From Centropus unirufus (taxonomy: Eukaryota; Chordata; Aves; Cuculiformes; Centropidae), in contig VYZI01000029.1 of the NCBI GenBank assembly GCA_013397695.1, positions 4,543,740-4,607,739 of the forward strand: a DNA stretch of 64,000 nucleotides. Reading direction: 5' to 3'. The position numbers and the translations under genes are program-made. Position 1 is the first letter of the stretch. Each line of letters opens with the position of its first letter. Positions 50,931-63,110 of this stretch are shown piece by piece. Under the pieces are notes generated by a model. That model had not been told where the DNA came from. It saw nothing but the letters and a program-made list of their open reading frames with translations, and did not search any database.

Positions 50931-52754
50931 GCATAGGAGCACTATCCTGGAGGCCATGAGACGGCCACCTGATAGATGCAACCAGTGTCCTCTAACTCCT
51001 CTGTGGGAGGTAGCTGCCTGGAGGGTGTTGGGTTCCTGGAGAAGAAAAGGGGGCACTCGTGCTGGGTCTTCAAAGCCCACAGGCCCTGAAGAGAGCTGGG
51101 GGATGTTCTGCAGCACGAGTAGACTGCTGGGGAGAGAAGAGTGCAGAATTGTGCCTTTGTGCCAGGATGCTACTGCTTAACTCTGAAGCCAACCAAGGTC
51201 TGCCTTTGTAAAAGGAGATTCCCTGCTCTGGAGATGGGGCTCTGCAAAGCTACAAACCTACAGCACTGAGGAATGGTGACAAAACATGTGAAGGACATAT
51301 AACATCCTAGCAAATAAGCAAATGTCTAAGTGTTGATTAAAGTTGAGAGCTTGGTTCTGAACTCAATCTGCTTGCTTTGAGCTTCACTTGGGTTGATGAA
51401 GGGGAACTACACACCCGAGCAGCCACCAGGTATGGTGCAGCTATAGGCAACCAGTACAGAACCTTGTGGCTGCGGATACAGGTGGGCAAGTCTATGCCAA
51501 AGAGCTCAAGAGAAGATGCAAAACTGCACCTACTTAGACTTCAAGGTAACAAAGAGCTCCAGATGGTGACTATTTCTATGTGGCAGGCAGATCTCAGTGT
51601 ATATACCCTGCCTGAACCCCATCTGTGGGGCACACGGGCTCCATGGGGTCCTTCACGTTGCTGGTCCCCCAGCCAAGCAGATGAGAAGCCTTATGGGAGC
51701 CCACCACAACTCAGATCCTGCACAAGTTTCCTTTCAAAGAAGCTCTGGAAGATTGTAACGTGCTCCCTGATCCCACCCTGACATGCAGTTCCAACATAGT
51801 CACAGCCTCCAGTCAGATGACAATCAGGATTTTAAAGGGTTAACTAGAGTGTGGGAAGTACCAGCTATAGCTGCCTGGAAAGCATTGAGTTTAGGTGCTT
51901 CATCAAGGCTGTGAGACAGGTAACCATTTATTAACTCTTGAAAGCTAACTCGAAATGGAAACTTAATATGATATATGACCTAAATCTCTTCCCTTTGAAC
52001 AGAAAATATCTTATCAGCAGCCTTCCAGAAACAGAAAACTTTACGAAATAAATGACCTTTTTTTTTTTTCTTGTATGTAATTAGATTATTGCATGGAAAT
52101 CAACATACGCATGTGGTCAGATGCCATTATTACAGGAGTACAGAAATGTCTCCTTGACTGGATATGGGCAAAAGAAAGATAAAGATAATAAGTGGGATCG
52201 AACAGATATTAAATATACACATACACCAGGCATAAACTGATTTAATTTTGAGGACAGAGCAACCCCGTCACTATCCACAGTTACATGACACCAAAATACC
52301 TCAGACTGTTCAAGTGCAATTTTAAGTAAGGATTGAGAAGCTCAGGTCTGCACAGGTCCAAAGCTCTTTGTTCCCCTTCCCGGTCTCATACTTCACCAAC
52401 CTGGATCTTGGTTACCTTAAGCTGCAAGGTGGTCTTGCTCACAGTTCCCTTTGGTCTTCAGCACTTAAGACCTGGCCTCAACTCTCTGTCCAGCCACAGG
52501 CTTCTGGGACAGTTTTGTGCAAGCTCCTCCAACACTTGACCTCCTACAGGAGCAGCCTGTACCACGTTGTGGTTGTGGGACAGTGTTAAGAGCCGACGAA
52601 ACAGTTAACTCAGATAATCTGTACCATGTCCGAGAGAAGGAAGTATTGTGGGGTATATTAGAAGCACGACTAATGACACAGAACTCTGATGATCCTGTTT
52701 TCCAGTGTACCTGATGTACACAGCCTGCCGCTGTAATGACATTTCACTCCCGGG
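50931..52754. other. Single-copy DNA, no gene recognised
   Basis: Somewhat GC-richer near 50.95-51.8 kb. A 134-codon plus-strand frame at 51377-51781 has no known domain and lies in a region with few stops in several frames. Confidence 0.45.
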
Positions 52755-52850
52755 GAAAATCGATGAGGATTCAAAGAGGCACAGCAATCTGCCCAGGTAA
52801 GAAGCAGAGAAAGCTGGGTAAACAGAGACCTCAGCATCCAGTCATCAAAA
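52755..52850 (+). mobile_element. Possible MIR-like (CORE-SINE) relic
   Basis: ATGAGGATTCAAAGAGGCAC, then GCAATCTGCCCAGGT and AGAAAGCTGGGTAAACAGAG follow in order the MIR pattern of gaggaaactgaggcacag, ttgcccaaggtca and cagagctgggattc. Known: MIR copies are very old and only traces persist in birds. The match is partial and by eye. Confidence 0.35.
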
Positions 52851-54107
52851 CCACGTCGAGTTGACAAACCCGCAGGATCAATGCACAGAGCTTCGCCTGT
52901 GGTGTTTCCAATCATGACAAAGATGCCTGAGAACACATTTAGAAAATGTGAAATCTGGCTCGGCTCAGTGCAGATTTGTCACCGCAAAGATCTGACTCCG
53001 TAAGATGCCATTTCGGGCAAAATGTTTCACTTCCCTTTCACTGTGTCTGTTTCTTCCCACATGGAAACCATCATGCAGGTGTCTTTGGGAGAAGCTGTAC
53101 TTGTTTTTAGATGCTGTGGGTTTGTATAATCAACACCAACACTCTAAATATACAGCTTCATGTAATTCTTCTCAGTACCCACCAAGTCCCAGGGCAATGG
53201 CCAGGCTGAGTACAAGGGATCTGTGGGCCTCCAAAAGATGTTTCCTTCCATGAAGTACACTTTCCTCCAGCAGTGAAGCAGTGGTTTCCTGGGGAGGGAG
53301 GGAAGGAAACTCATCTGGGCTCTGCCACAGACAAATGCTAATTTTTCAGTCCATAATGAAGACTGCAACTTAATGCAAAAGGATGGCTTACAAAATGCAC
53401 CAAAATACTTGATTAGTAGCATCTCCATGAATACAGAGCTGTGAGATGCATATTCTTTATGCTTTAGGTACATGAAATCCATCTCTTCTCTGACACATTC
53501 CTGAAAACTGCTAGGCAGAAGAGAAAGTTTCTTGAGGAAGTCCTGAACCATACACATGGAATTAGGTTTCCCTGGGTTAGGCTTGAGAGTTTGGCCTATG
53601 GCAGGACTGATTTCTAGCAGAAGCCTAAGCTTCAGAATGATTCCCAACATCACCAGGACAAGGTTTTGCCAAACTCTTTTCCCTACCTCACAGAGGCAGA
53701 AGAGTTTGAGAGCCAAGATGGTAAAAAAGATGTTCTTTGCCTGGAAAGAAGCTACAGTTTAACATGGAAATATAGTTAAAATACCTCTAGAAGTGGAGGA
53801 TGCTTTATTCCGCTGGGCAAACAGCAGGAGCCTTTTGTTCCCTGGTAGGACTTTATCCTTGAACAGCCCAGCCAGATGCAGAGGTTCTGACACTGGCTGA
53901 GAGCTGCAAGGGGAGACAACGCCACCAAAGTCAACTGACTTAAACTGATAGAAAACAAGAAGAGAGTGGGATCCAGACAGCAACGTGTGGTTGTTGTAGG
54001 TGGGGAGTTTCACAGCACAGATGGGTTTTCAGAGGGAGCAGGAAGGCCCTGGGCATACGCTGAGTATAGTGCAGAGAGAGTGGCAGGGCTGAGTGGGAGG
54101 AGGCACG
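52851..54107. other. Single-copy DNA, no gene recognised
   Basis: Contains a 190-codon minus-strand frame at 53144-53716. Its composition is rich in Cys, Met, Trp and Phe, the start is not ATG, and no domain or splice signal supports it. I treat it as fortuitous. Confidence 0.45.
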
Positions 54108-54126
54108 GAGGCAGCAGGGGGCGGGA
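54108..54126 (+). promoter_or_regulatory. CTCF-like motif
   Basis: GAGGCAGCAGGGGGCGGGA contains GCAGCAGGGGGCG, which matches the core of the vertebrate CTCF consensus (CCASYAGRKGGCR) at nearly every strong position. CTCF organises chromatin loops and insulates enhancers, and the motif points rightward on the plus strand. A single motif match does not prove occupancy. Confidence 0.4.
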
Positions 54127-54489
54127 AGAAGGGGAAAGCAGGGATGCCAAGAGAGGTCAAGAAGGAGGTTCCACATATCATGAAGAAAGGTGCTCATTGG
54201 GAGGAAAAAAAACAATGACAAGAAAAATAGCTCTCAGTGCTCTATTATCTAAGTAAATTCTAACTTGTTTCTGAATCCTTGCTTTTAGTAAACAGATATC
54301 TAGACAGAGGGGTGGCCCTTGTTTGATGTCACTCTTCCACAGAGATCAGCTGAACAGGACACTGAAATATCTGGAAAAACAAACACTTGTTTTTCTCCTT
54401 TACTTTTCCCACTGATCTATGGAGCCAGGCAGTTTTCCCACTGACTCCACTACCGAGTTGGGCAGCTTTTCACATGCCTAATTGCCTGC

Positions 54490-54714
54490 CTAGCTCTGGA
54501 AAGCTTGGACTTGGATGTGCTTGAATGATTTGTACCATGCTCTGACATTACCAGAAGTAAATATATGTGAAATATCTGCTGGTGCCACCATAAGCACGTC
54601 TGCACGGCTGGCAATGGGAGCCTCAGGAACAAGATGTCTAATGGCTGCAAGCTCTTTTACTACTATTAAAGGCACATCAGAACTATTGGCAGGCTGGCTG
54701 CCTTCAGAGTACAA
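54490..54714 (-). other. Unrecognised open frame with coding-like codon pattern
   Basis: Minus-strand frame whose product reads like a soluble protein segment (VPLIVVKELAAIRHLV, then SRADVLMVAPADISHIF), with many GNN and RNY codons such as GCC ATT, GCA GAC GTG and GTG GCA. The nominal start is not ATG, and the frame ends in a stop just after CTTTCCAGAGC. No family is recognised and no clear splice sites bound it. It is either a decayed exon or retroelement piece, or chance. Confidence 0.18.
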
Positions 54715-55999
54715 TTAAATCAGAGTCAGGTCTAATTGACATGCTGGTTAAAATGTCATAAGTCTCAGGGTCATGGGCAGTTTGTACTTCTTCCCCTTCT
54801 TCCTTCATCTCTCATTCCCAAGGGTACTCATACACTCACAAAGTGGGCTGCAGTTAGTCCTCTCTGTTCTTCTCTGATCTGAAGGTAAACTCTTGGTTCC
54901 TGTAATGTACCAGACTTGTGGGGCTGGAAGAGCAGGAAGGGGTATAGATCCAAAACTGCCACGCATCTTCCTATGAACAGTCAACTGGGTGTCCTTAGAA
55001 ACAAATCATGTCCTTCTGTTTGCTTTTTACAGTCTCCCAAAATAGGAAACGACTTGAAAAAGCAAATGGCTACTAAAGGGATTAGGGATATGATCTGGGA
55101 AACTGCAGAACAGATATTTTCCTCTCTGTCATAGAAAATTATTTAAGTGTTCTTCTGGGAGAAGGGCTAACAGACCTGGACAGCCATTTACAATCCCTGG
55201 CATGAATCCATGCATTAATGTAACGTATTGCTCACATAAGTTAATTCTGTCAAGTAAACTGAAATAACCCCTCTCCTTTTCTCTTTAAATATCACAAACA
55301 AGTGCATTGAAATGAGTTTCTATTCCTATGGAAACAGAGACGAGTTCTAACTGAAACCTTACCTCAGACCATGGCCTTTGCTATCCAAAGTGCTAGGCTG
55401 AATCAGGCAGAGGAAACAGGGCAAATCAGGCCAAAATAAGAACATTGAGTGTAATTGTAAGGTAGCAGGCTGCTATAATCCTCAGCATCATCTGATAATA
55501 AGAAGGAATGGAAAATTTATATCTACATATACGCTGTGAAAGAAAGTCCCAGGCTCAAACCCCATTCTACAGGCTGCAGGTTTCTCAAACCTGGGCTAGA
55601 GAGTTACAAAGCCTGTTTATAAAATGTTTTGGCTTTCAAAATCTATCAACATCTTTGAATGTTCCGAAACCATCACGATATTTGGCTAGATGCCGTATTT
55701 GGACAGATTTTTCTCTAAAAAGGCAAAACTGAAGCTCTGGGTAGAAGGACGGCCGGTTATGGATGTGTGGCTCAGCCATACTGCGGCTGGTGCAGCAGCA
55801 CCTTGCTCTCAGTGTTCGACTTGAAGATGGCCAATACGAGCAAAAATGCTTCAACCTTCTATTGCAACGGAAAAAGGGGGCTTTGAATCATAAGGCATAA
55901 AGCACCAAGTACAACAAAATATTTTGTAGTCTGGCAGAGAAAGTTACAATGAGAAACATTGGCTGGAAACTGAGAACAGAAAGTTTCAAAAAAAAGTAT
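54715..55999. other. Single-copy DNA, no gene recognised
   Basis: No gene, RNA gene or repeat could be supported in this 1.3 kb. Confidence 0.5.
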
Positions 56000-56216
56000 C
56001 TATTGCAACAGTAAACGTGATTAAGCTACCAAGGCTATCAGTGGGTTGTCTGTCTCTGGAGGTCATCACATCAGGACTGGATGTCCTTCTGGATGAGAAC
56101 AATCAAACGTAAAGTAATGAGCTCAACAGAAGGGTAAATGAGAGTAATTTAAGGGCTCAGATCGCACAAGCCAGACCTAATAACCCCCTCTGGCATTACT
56201 GCTATGAATCTTCGTA
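56000..56216 (+). mobile_element. Old CR1 LINE 3' fragment
   Basis: CTGTCTCTGGAGGTCATCAC followed by AGGACTGGATGTCC matches the CR1 passage reading roughly 'ccctggaggt...caggctggatg'. The end, CCCCCTCTGGCATTACTGC then TATGAATCTTC, resembles the 3' end of older CR1 families, which finish with ccttctggcctta...tatgaatc. The middle is strongly diverged. It is probably a much older insertion than the copy at 56.9 kb. Confidence 0.6.
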
Positions 56217-56924
56217 GAAAGGCCAGTCTTCATTATCCTGGCTGAAATGAAATACCTCACTTCCATAATGCCTTGATGACTGCGTATCATAGATTTACAA
56301 AACAGTTTACCCTGTTCCTTATCTCTATCTTATTCTTCGATTCAGCTCACTTTTCCTCTTTGTGTGTTCTGCAAATTTCTTACTTGTAATCTTATGTACA
56401 GTAAAAAGAGAGGGAATTTAACTTTCCTGAGAGGTATAAATTAAGATCTTCTCTTTTGCTTAAAATCTTCTGCTAGATCATTTAGTGAGGGAAAACCAAG
56501 GAAAGAAAATATATCCAGGCCTGAAGATCTGAGGTGACATCCCACTCGTGGTGAAGCCAAGAGCAAAACTTCCACTTCAGTGGGGCCAGGATTTCATCTC
56601 TGGACATAAAACAGTTGCTCAGGCTTTTGTTAAAGACAGGAGATTCTGGGCACATCAGACTATTTTTAGTAGGATGAGTGAAAATACACGAAGAAAGATT
56701 TAAGTAACTGATTAGAAGAGTGCATTTGATATATTTATCGTTACTTGTATTAATTCCTCTCTCCCAGATGAAGTAAAATTTAGGCAAGTAAGAGCTAGAT
56801 AATTATCAACTAAATGCCTGCTTTTACCCCTAGAAAAATTATCAATAAATAAGAGAAAGAAATAAGTCTTTCAAAGTCTAAAGAGTAATGAAAAACTGCT
56901 AGTGTGAAGTCATGTGCTGTACAT
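56217..56924. other. Single-copy spacer between two CR1 copies
   Basis: AT-rich, with no gene or repeat recognised. Confidence 0.5.
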
Positions 56925-57745
56925 TATCACAGAATAGTTTGGGTTGGAAGGGACCATGAGGATCACCCAGTTACATGGGCAGGAACACCTTCCACTACAC
57001 CAGGTTGATGAAAGCCTCATCCAACCTGGCCTTGAGTGCTACCAGGGACTGGACATCCACAACTTCTCGAGGCAGCCTGTTTCCATGCTTCACCGCTCTC
57101 ATAATAAAGAATTTCTTCCTTATATCTAATCTAAACCTACTCTCAGCTTAAAACCATTACCCCATGTTGTATCACTCCATGCCCTTGTAAAAGTCCCTCT
57201 CTGGCTTTCTCGTAGGCTCCCTTCAGGTACAAGAAGTTTGCTATAAGGTCTCCCTCAAGCTGCCTTCTCTTCAGGTGGAGCAACCCCACCTCTCTCTACC
57301 TACACAGCAGAAGTGCTCCAGCCTTCTGGTCATCTCCTTGGCCCTTCTCTGGACTCACTCTAATGAATCCATGCCCTTCTTATGCGGGGGATCCCAGAGC
57401 TGAACACAGTACTCTGGGTGGGATCTCACAAGAGTGGAGTAGAGGGGGAGGACCACCTCCCTTTCCCTGCTGGCCACACATCTTTTGATGCAGACCAGGA
57501 TATGACTGGCTTCCTGGGCTGCAAATGCACCTTGTTGAGTCATGCCAACCTTATCAACCAAAATCCCCAAGTCCTTCTCCTCAGGGATGCTCTCAATTCA
57601 TTCTCTGCCCAGCATGTAACCGTGATTGAGATTGCCCCAATCCAGGTGCAGGACCTTGAACTTGGCTGTGTTGAACTTTGTAAGGTTCACACAGGCCCAC
57701 CTCTCAAACCTGTCATGGTCCCTCTGAACGGTTCCTTCTCTCCTC
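56925..57745 (-). mobile_element. CR1 LINE, long 5'-truncated copy with ORF2 C-terminal remnant
   Basis: The left edge ATCACAGAATAGTTTGGGTT is the reverse complement of a CR1 3' end. GGGACCATGAGGATCACCC, TCCAACCTGGCCTTGAGTGC, AATTTCTTCCTTATATCTAA and TCTCTGGACTCACTC follow in CR1 order. On the minus strand at 57355-57570 a frame reads LVRSHPEYCVQLWDP, corresponding to the conserved LVRPHLEYCVQ block near the C-terminus of the CR1 reverse transcriptase. The reading frame is broken outside this piece, so the copy is inactive. The element is 5'-truncated at about 57.75 kb, placed by eye. Confidence 0.93.
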
Positions 57746-60700
57746 ATTTAGCCAAACAAACTTGACTGACTCTTCTATGGCTAGCGTTTTGTAACTTGAG
57801 TCACGAGACAAAAACCTGAGCAGACCTAAATTAGAAACAAGCGGAGGAGACACTTGACCAGATCCACTCCAAAGGGGTAAAACTTCAGCTTGTTCCCTTA
57901 CTAATCTTAATCTCTTCCCCTTAGGTCCTGCAAGTTATCACACAGGCCTCGTTGCTAACCTGTGTTGCTTTTGTACTCCATACTGCACATTAAAAAAGGA
58001 AAAGCCATCAGGAAGAAGTTACCATTAAATAAAGGAGGTCCTGTAATAAAGGTTCCGTAATATTTGGAAAGGAGAATGGTAAGAGAATCTAACTTAAGCA
58101 GAGTAAAGGACACTGCTTGAGTTTGTTCTCCCAGATGTTTTAAAAAATAGCTTTTTATCTATATGTATGTGTGAATTTACGCTCTATATTACTGTACTGG
58201 GGCCTACATTCTCACTTAATTGCAACTTCAATGCCTCATAAAAGGGATTCACTTTATTTACATATAGTCCCACCAATGGTATCCATATGAACAATTGGTA
58301 TCTGTACGAGGCCTGATAGAATTATATCTCACCTCTTCAAGCTCACAATTACTTCAGCCCCTGAATTGCAAAGATTACTTTCCTCCTTCATGGGCAGGAG
58401 CACAAGCTGAATGGGCTGTGTAACAGTGAGGGATGCTCAGCACGTCTAAATGGGTCCATCTACGCCATGCCAACACGGTCCCCTGAAACAAAACTCATCT
58501 TTTTTCCTTATGTCTACGTCACTTGCTCTTTCCTGATCCAAAATGAGATATTTAAGAATGAAAACTTCCTCTGCCTGATCAACCTGCTCAGGGGATCCAG
58601 CTAGACCAGAATCCCAGCTCCAAATGCTACCAGTACAAGGTGCTCCATACTTGTTCCAAAGGATATGTCTTTTTAATGACTAAGAGTCAGAGATTGACCT
58701 CACTTCTCAAGTGCAGAAAGCGTGGTGAATTGTTGATATATGTGTAATTTAACTCTCTTTTTCAGTCACATGGGCGTCTGTGTTCTTTTTTTATTTCTCC
58801 TAAACTCTTGTCCTTAACTGCTTTAGGTTGCTCTTAGACTAACTCTTAACTTGTACAGCTTGGCGATTTTCTAAAACCAGCAACCAAACAGTTGTTCAAA
58901 TGCACCTCAGAAGTACTGAAAGGACAGGAATATTTTAATTGTTATAAAATACATAACTGCCCTGAAAGAGGTTAGTTAACAGCACAAGTTATCTTTATTG
59001 TGGTTTGATAACAAGTGTATTTACCAGGACTTACTGCAAAACATGGATGACAAACACAGAGCTTAACTGATGTCAGCAAAGCACATCAGACAAACTGGCA
59101 AGCTGGAGACAAGCTATGTGCAGGTGCTGGGAAAATACGCATTAGGGAGAGATTGCTTTTGCTGAATGAAGAATCAAGGTAAATATTTTCCAGCTCACGT
59201 TGCAACTGTGTCACTATAGGCTATATTTCCAATAGACCACAGCCGGCCAGTATGGCAGAAGAAAAATGAATCCCTAGATCCATTTCAAATAATAACACTG
59301 ATAATTCAGCAGCGTGAATTTTTTATTCTGAGTTCAAACTCTATAACATTGCTCCACGCTGGCACAGAGCCCAAAAGGTAAACGACTGTTAAAGCAACAT
59401 AAAACCTTCCATTGCTGAGGTGTATTATGATGAACCCAACATGTTATAGATCTGGTTCAAATTGCTTGGGTGGTTTGCTCAGAAGCATGCGTGTCTGAGG
59501 AAGAAGGGCAGAAAGACCAGAGAAGTTCACTGAGGAGGCAACAATGAAGCCAGACAAACACTAGAAAAACATCCCGGAGAAAACCTAGGGATCAAACACC
59601 ACCTGAAAAAGACTGAGCTGCAGGCAACAAAATTATGCTCTCTTGTTTGACTTCCTCTGTCTTCAGGGAAACAGAACTTGATCTATAAACAGACAAAGAA
59701 ATCCAAGACATTCCCATTTCGATTATCAATTTTCCTCCTAAGTGAAATAGTAAAAATTCAAAAGGGGGCCAAATACGCATGGCAAGTTATCACAAATATT
59801 TCTTTCTTTCCTTAGCTATTTCCCAAAATACTCTGCTTATTGTAACACACCGTTCACATGAGCATCCATTCCCGGAGTGTCACACAAAGCAGTTTAATCT
59901 CTTTTGTAGCAAACAAGTCAGCACTGTTTTCCTGGGGCGGTAATCAGACATAAAAAGAACTCCAAAATGACATTTTTACGACGCTGTTCCTTTTCTTTTC
60001 CTTTTACAATAGCATCCACTTGCAGTTGCAGTGCCTATTTGGTGCGCAATCCAGGATGCTGTAATTAACATCTGAACACAGGTCTTTATGCTCAAGCACC
60101 AACAAAGATGTAGGAGGGGAAATGATGTATCCTGCTTAGTTCATTTCTAAAAATAACAAAATTTCATCAGGAACATACTGCTTGAATTTGCCCAGAGAAC
60201 ATATTTAGAAATGTAGGGAAAGCTGCCCTCTTGAGAGCAGTATGAAGAAGCTCATCAAAGCTTTACAAAAGGCAGTTAGGTATTTTAGAGCTATGTTGCC
60301 TTTCTCTTTACGTTGCAGGGCGGTGAGAAATATAAGCATCTTTGCTTCAGTGACGAAGAGAATATTATAGAAGGACCCTGACAAAAATATATTTGAAATG
60401 TTCTTTTACCTGCATTATTAATAGTGTTTGAATTATTAAAATGGAATGAATTGGAAATAGCTAATTATTTCACTGCTGATATCCTTTTCTTTTGTCACTG
60501 CAGTCAGTGTGAACAATAGGATAAAAATGAAGATTGTCCCCTCTTTTATTCGCCATTTGCCATCTTGATTTTCAAGGACAGGCATACTGTCTTTCAATTA
60601 TTCCCTTCTAGTTTGCTTTTCAGTTTAGCACACTGGGTATACAGCATGATCCTTCGAACTCTTAACCTCCCAAACCTTCTGCTCTCTACCGCCCTCTCAG

Positions 60701-61089
60701 GCCACAGTCTTCCACTTTGACAACCTCTAAACTTCAAGCATTTTGGTGAAAAGTTTAAACTGTATGTTTCTATGTGATAGTCTCAGCATATCTCCAAAGT
60801 GTATTTTTTTTCTTCAGACAGTTTTATTTTAAATCCTTACAAAATCTTAGCATTGGGCATAAATTAATTTGACAGTGATGAACCCCTCAAGCGCTTTGGA
60901 ATTTTAACTGGATTTCAATAATTCTTTCTTTGCACGCGGTGGTTATATGAAAACCAGACAGAAAGAGAAACATGCTGTATTACCTCTTTGCTTGGATTTG
61001 TGAAGATCATTTTGGCTCGCAGTGATGTCCTCCCAAGGGCCTGAAACTTTTCTGCTGTGGAAATAGTTGCACATTTTGCAAAGGTAGTC
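57746..61089. other. Single-copy DNA, no gene recognised
   Basis: About 3.3 kb, AT-rich. The part near 60.4-60.6 kb is repeat-free and has the look of non-coding conserved DNA, but no specific motif set supports a call. ORFs are all under 65 codons. Confidence 0.5.
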
Positions 61090-61540
61090 TTTAACCCTAC
61101 ACTCAAATCAAAACTGAAGTACCGAGTAGAACTGAGCCAAAGATTGCCCCCTGCAAGATCCTGCTTGAGATGCCATTTTAGTCTGAGAGAAAACTACTCA
61201 TAAATATTTTTGAGACCAATTTATCAAACTGTTGCACACCCACTTCATGGAGATTATATTGTGACCGTGTTTCCTTAGCTTCTGTCTCAAACACAGTCCT
61301 GCAGAACAGTCTCAAAACCTTTTCAATGTCAAGATATACCAGATCAAGAGACACCTCCTTTTTTTCCTTCACTAGACAACTTAGCCCTCCAAAAGCAGAA
61401 AATCAAATGGATTTATCACAAATTGGCTCTCATTTTGTTATTGACTTTATTGTGTTCATTCAACATAACTCATTCTGGAACTTTCCCGTGATGGATTTTA
61501 GCCTACTGGTCTCCACCTTCTGTTATAAAACACTCTGCTG
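61090..61540 (-). mobile_element. Very old CR1-type LINE reverse transcriptase remnant
   Basis: On the minus strand a frame at 61178-61372 reads VSLDLVYLDIEKVL, matching the CR1/L3-type RT motif A region (VVYLDFSKAFD). The second, magnesium-binding Asp is lost. Downstream GVQQFDKLVSKIF matches the G-x5-L-x-W-I block. Further 5' on the minus strand, the sequence near 61500-61525 retains an RPV triplet at the place of the YRPVSL block. On the plus strand AATGTCAAGATATACCAGATC is the most conserved piece. Stops and indels are frequent, so this is a relic from an ancient CR1 lineage. Boundaries are approximate. Confidence 0.65.
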
Positions 61541-62664
61541 AGACCAGGACGCTGTCAAGCAACACTGATTTGCAAAACACCCTCCTAAAGAGGGCTCACC
61601 CACCAATGGAGGTGCCCAGGGCCCATGCAGCAGGCTCAGCTCCTCCGGTACGTAGCAGGCTGCTGTAGCTCTGTTAGCAAGACCATGGCTTGCTCTGAGA
61701 AGCCCTACATGGAAAAAATAACACAGATCCAGGTAATTAGTTTTCCTGTTTGGCTTTCAAGGGTGAATGCAGATGAGGCAGTATAGTACACATCCCCTCT
61801 GGCCAACCCAGCCCCACTCCCTGACATGTGATACAGGGAAAGAGACCTCCAAACAAAGGGTTATGTTCCTATATCAAAAGGAAAAAGCCTCTTCCACATG
61901 TGGCATGGACATACCAGGCCAAGGCAGCTGCTCAGTTGCTGAGGATGGTGGAACCCTATAAACAAAGCAAAAGAATCCAGGGCGGCCCAGCAAGTACAAG
62001 GCGGTAAAACAGCATAAGTGAAGTCGTTACAATGAGCCCAAATAAAAATCAGTTAAGAAGGTACCTACTCTCAAGCTGCTGTCATGTGATTTACAAGGTG
62101 ACACGGCAGAGATGAAGTTGATCTAAAAAGAACATCGTGCTAGCCCCACATAATTCAATGAGCACATATAAATTAAAGGAACAATTCTTTCAATGCGCAT
62201 CTGTGTGAGGAATCAGCTGTGCAGCCAAGGTGTTCTCTGCCCAGTTGTACAAGTCCTATAACATTTTAGTAATTTAAGATGTTTAGTGGCTTTGTATTAA
62301 TTCTGCCATACTGCTTTGGAAAAAGTTAATATTTAAAGAAAACTAAGCAAATTACATCAATTTTTCAACAAGACCAGTCCATAGAGACTTTTCTACCATC
62401 GATTTAATGATCAACTTTCTATTTTATGAAAGAAAAGTGCAATAGGCAAAACTCCTAACATGGTTAGCCAGAACACGCAGATTCTCTGCTGTACACCTCC
62501 CACAGGCTTTTATATCCAAATCAAGAATTAAAACACTTTGGAAGTGCTGTTGACAGTTAACTGAAAGGGAAGCATTCAGATGGTGAGACCACAACACAGA
62601 TACCGTGTTCGGCTTTGGGCCCCTCGGTACCAGACCAGGAGATGCTGGCCTGTGTACAAAGGAC
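61541..62664. other. Single-copy DNA, no gene recognised
   Basis: A slightly GC-richer patch lies at 61.55-61.7 kb. No gene or repeat could be supported. Confidence 0.5.
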
Positions 62665-63110
62665 ACCAACGCTGGTGAAGGAGCTGGAGCACAAGTCTTA
62701 TGAGGAGTGGCTGGGGGGAACTGGGATTGCTTTTTTCTGGAGAAAAGAAAACTGATGGGAGACCTTATTGCTCTCTACAACTTGTAAGGAGATTGCAGTG
62801 CGGCCTGTGTTGGTCTCTTCTCCCAAATAACTAGTGATAGGATGAGAGGAATTGGCCTCAAGCTGAGCCAGGAAAGGTTTAGACTGGCCCATTAGGAGAA
62901 ATTGCTCCATGGAAAGGATTGTCAAGCGTTACAACGGGCTTCCTAGGGAAATGGTTGAGTCACCATCCCTGGAGGTATTTAAAAGATGTGTAGATGTGGT
63001 GCTTAACAGACACGGTTTAGTGGTGGACTTGGCAATGTTACATTTATGGATGGTCTCAATGAGCATAAAGGTCTTTTCCAATCTAAATGATTCTGTGATC
63101 CTGAGATACT
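62665..63110 (+). mobile_element. CR1 LINE 3' end
   Basis: GGAGCTGGAGCACAAGTCTT, TTATTGCTCTCTACAACTTG, AACTAGTGATAGGATGAGAG, AATGGTTGAGTCACCATCCC and AGATGTGGTGCTTAACAGAC follow the avian CR1 3' region in order. It ends AAAGGTCTTTTCCAATCTAA then ATGATTCTGTGATCC, the CR1 3' tail. It is well preserved compared with the other copies, so probably a younger subfamily, but 5'-truncated and non-coding. Confidence 0.94.

Noticed and set aside
53144..53716. 190-codon minus-strand ORF
   Set aside because: Non-ATG start; composition rich in Cys, Met, Trp and Phe, typical of non-coding translation; no domain recognised.
57382..57765. 127-codon plus-strand ORF
   Set aside because: It lies antisense within the CR1 copy and is a shadow of the element's own coding strand.
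61144..61158. CCCCCTGCAAG as a reverse CTCF-like core
   Set aside because: Only the G-run core fits. It also lies at the edge of the old CR1 relic, and the match is too weak to report as a site.
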